From: Nesterenkonia sp. Act20
Lineage (GTDB): Bacteria > Actinomycetota > Actinomycetes > Actinomycetales > Micrococcaceae
DNA: 64,000 nt
Assembly (NCBI RefSeq): GCF_019173455.1
Contig: NZ_JADPQH010000002.1
Span: 1-64,000, forward strand
Direction of reading: 5' to 3'
Below are positions 63,245 through 64,000 of this stretch, piece by piece (the stretch's first letter is position 1; each line of letters begins with the position of its first letter). The translations under genes were made by a program, and so were the position numbers. The notes beneath the pieces are model-generated. The model was not told where the DNA came from and ran no database searches. It saw nothing but the letters and a program-made list of their open reading frames with translations.

Positions 63245-63400
63245 CTCGCGTCCTTCGTCGTCAGTTCTCAAACCGGCTCCGGCCCTTCTAAACTTGCAGC
63301 CATCGCCGCCACCTATGTTGCGGCGCAGTCTCACGCACTTCCGCCGCTAGATAATCTACGCGGTCTGAAGCGGCTTCGCTTGAAAGGGTGGACTGACTCC

Positions 63401-64000
63401 ATGACCGAGGCTCCCCCGCTGGGCAGCGCCGCCATCCTTCGACAACGATGGAGCGACGTCTCGTTTCTCCATTGGCGGGTCGACCCAAGCGTCGTCGAAC
63501 CCTATATGCCCCCCGGCTGCACCCCCGATGTCTTCGACGGGACGACCTGGGTGGGTCTGATCGGATTCCAGATGTCGGACAGCTCCTTCTTCGGCGGTCC
63601 GCGCATCCCGTGGCTGGGGAACTTCCCCGAGGTCAATGTCCGGCTGTATTCCATCGATGCGAATGGACACCGCGGCGTCGTCTTCCTCAGTCTGGAGGCC
63701 TCGCACCTGATCCCGGTGCTGATCGCCCGGGCGGCGTTCGGACTGAAGTACCAGTGGGCCTCGATGAAGCTGCAGCGGCGCGGCGGCGAGGTCGCCTACC
63801 GGACCCGTCGGCATGGCCAGAGCGCCGCCGCCTCGCAGATGATCCTGCGGCCCGGTGGATCCTCCGCGGAGAATGCCTCCCTCGCGCAGGACCCGCTGGC
63901 GCAGTTCCTGACCTCACGATGGGGCTTCCACGAACGGCATCTGGGGCGCACCCTCTACTGCCGGAACCATCATGAGCCGTGGCCGCTGCAGCACGCTGAG
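63401..64000 (+). CDS. DUF2071 (YqjF-like) protein, 5' part, runs off right edge
   Basis: The first 200 residues are visible and the frame is open to the end of the window. The protein begins with LRQRWSDVSFLHWRVDPSVV, then PDVFDGTTWVGLIGFQM, RIPWLGNFPEVNVRLYSI and RGVVFLSLEASHL, the pattern of DUF2071/YqjF acetoacetate-decarboxylase-like proteins. No function is established. Start ATG at 63401, 156 bp from the divergent glycosyltransferase gene. About 40-60 residues should be missing at the C-terminus, judging from usual family length (~240-260). Confidence 0.88.
   Translation, partial: MTEAPPLGSAAILRQRWSDVSFLHWRVDPSVVEPYMPPGCTPDVFDGTTWVGLIGFQMSDSSFFGGPRIPWLGNFPEVNVRLYSIDANGHRGVVFLSLEASHLIPVLIARAAFGLKYQWASMKLQRRGGEVAYRTRRHGQSAAASQMILRPGGSSAENASLAQDPLAQFLTSRWGFHERHLGRTLYCRNHHEPWPLQHAE

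Overview
The window is GC-rich chromosomal DNA from a high-GC Gram-positive bacterium (Actinobacteria, order Micrococcales, most like a Micrococcaceae member such as Nesterenkonia or an Arthrobacter relative). The placement rests on the 16S 5' end, many GTG starts and ATGA/GTGA couplings, a maleylpyruvate-isomerase/mycothiol-type enzyme, an actinobacterial HelD-like ATPase and the argCJBDFR-argGH gene order. The genus is inference only. I see no tRNA, CRISPR array, intact insertion sequence or prophage.

Region by region. (1) 1-6.9 kb: the 5' end of an rrn operon leaving the window at the left edge, with a ~700 bp leader carrying two good promoters; upstream of it tyrS, a HelD-like RNA polymerase-associated ATPase, and 3-methyladenine DNA glycosylase. 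A CobW-like gene without a recognisable P-loop then faces a cysteine-free (zinc-independent) ribosomal protein L36 gene across a Zur-box-like site. (2) 6.9-18 kb: a lytic transglycosylase lipoprotein and the full arginine pathway, argCJBDFR and argGH, split by a convergent ankyrin-repeat gene, with ArgR-box-like sites before argC and argG. (3) 18-28.5 kb: a coherent amino-sugar / peptidoglycan-recycling locus: GntR regulator, anmK, a sodium:solute symporter, murQ, a BadF-type sugar kinase, a large flavin/iron-sulfur D-lactate-type dehydrogenase and nagB on the minus strand, with nagA divergent. Together they would take MurNAc or anhydro-MurNAc to fructose-6-phosphate plus pyruvate. (4) 28.5-35.3 kb: pheST, an unknown lipoprotein and a GH13 alpha-glucosidase. 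(5) 35.5-39.7 kb: a tightly coupled five-gene membrane/lipid cluster (CDP-alcohol phosphotransferase, DUF2231-like protein, glycosyltransferase, methyltransferase, flippase-like protein). (6) 39.9-46.1 kb: NUDIX, SRPBCC, YitT, aldo/keto reductase, large catalase, MDR oxidoreductase. (7) 46.1-52 kb: a two-component system divergent from a TasA-like fibre subunit, a SipW-type signal peptidase and a four-repeat Ig-like surface protein; the intergenic region carries CTGTGG-type hexamers phased at 11 bp, the layout of an OmpR/PhoB-family operator. (8) 52-57.7 kb: assorted enzymes, a TauE exporter, a protein with homing-endonuclease-associated repeats and a 15-bp minisatellite. (9) 57.7-64 kb: an ArsR/VOC pair with a clear operator inside its promoter, a cysteine-free member of the iron-sulfur photolyase family coupled to an FAD oxidoreductase, a DUF2238 membrane protein, an EEP nuclease, a GT2 glycosyltransferase, and a DUF2071 gene running off the right edge.

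The items I would look at first are the MurNAc/D-lactate locus, the L36/CobW zinc-starvation pair, the TasA/SipW two-component region with its phased operator, and the photolyase that has lost every cluster-ligating cysteine.
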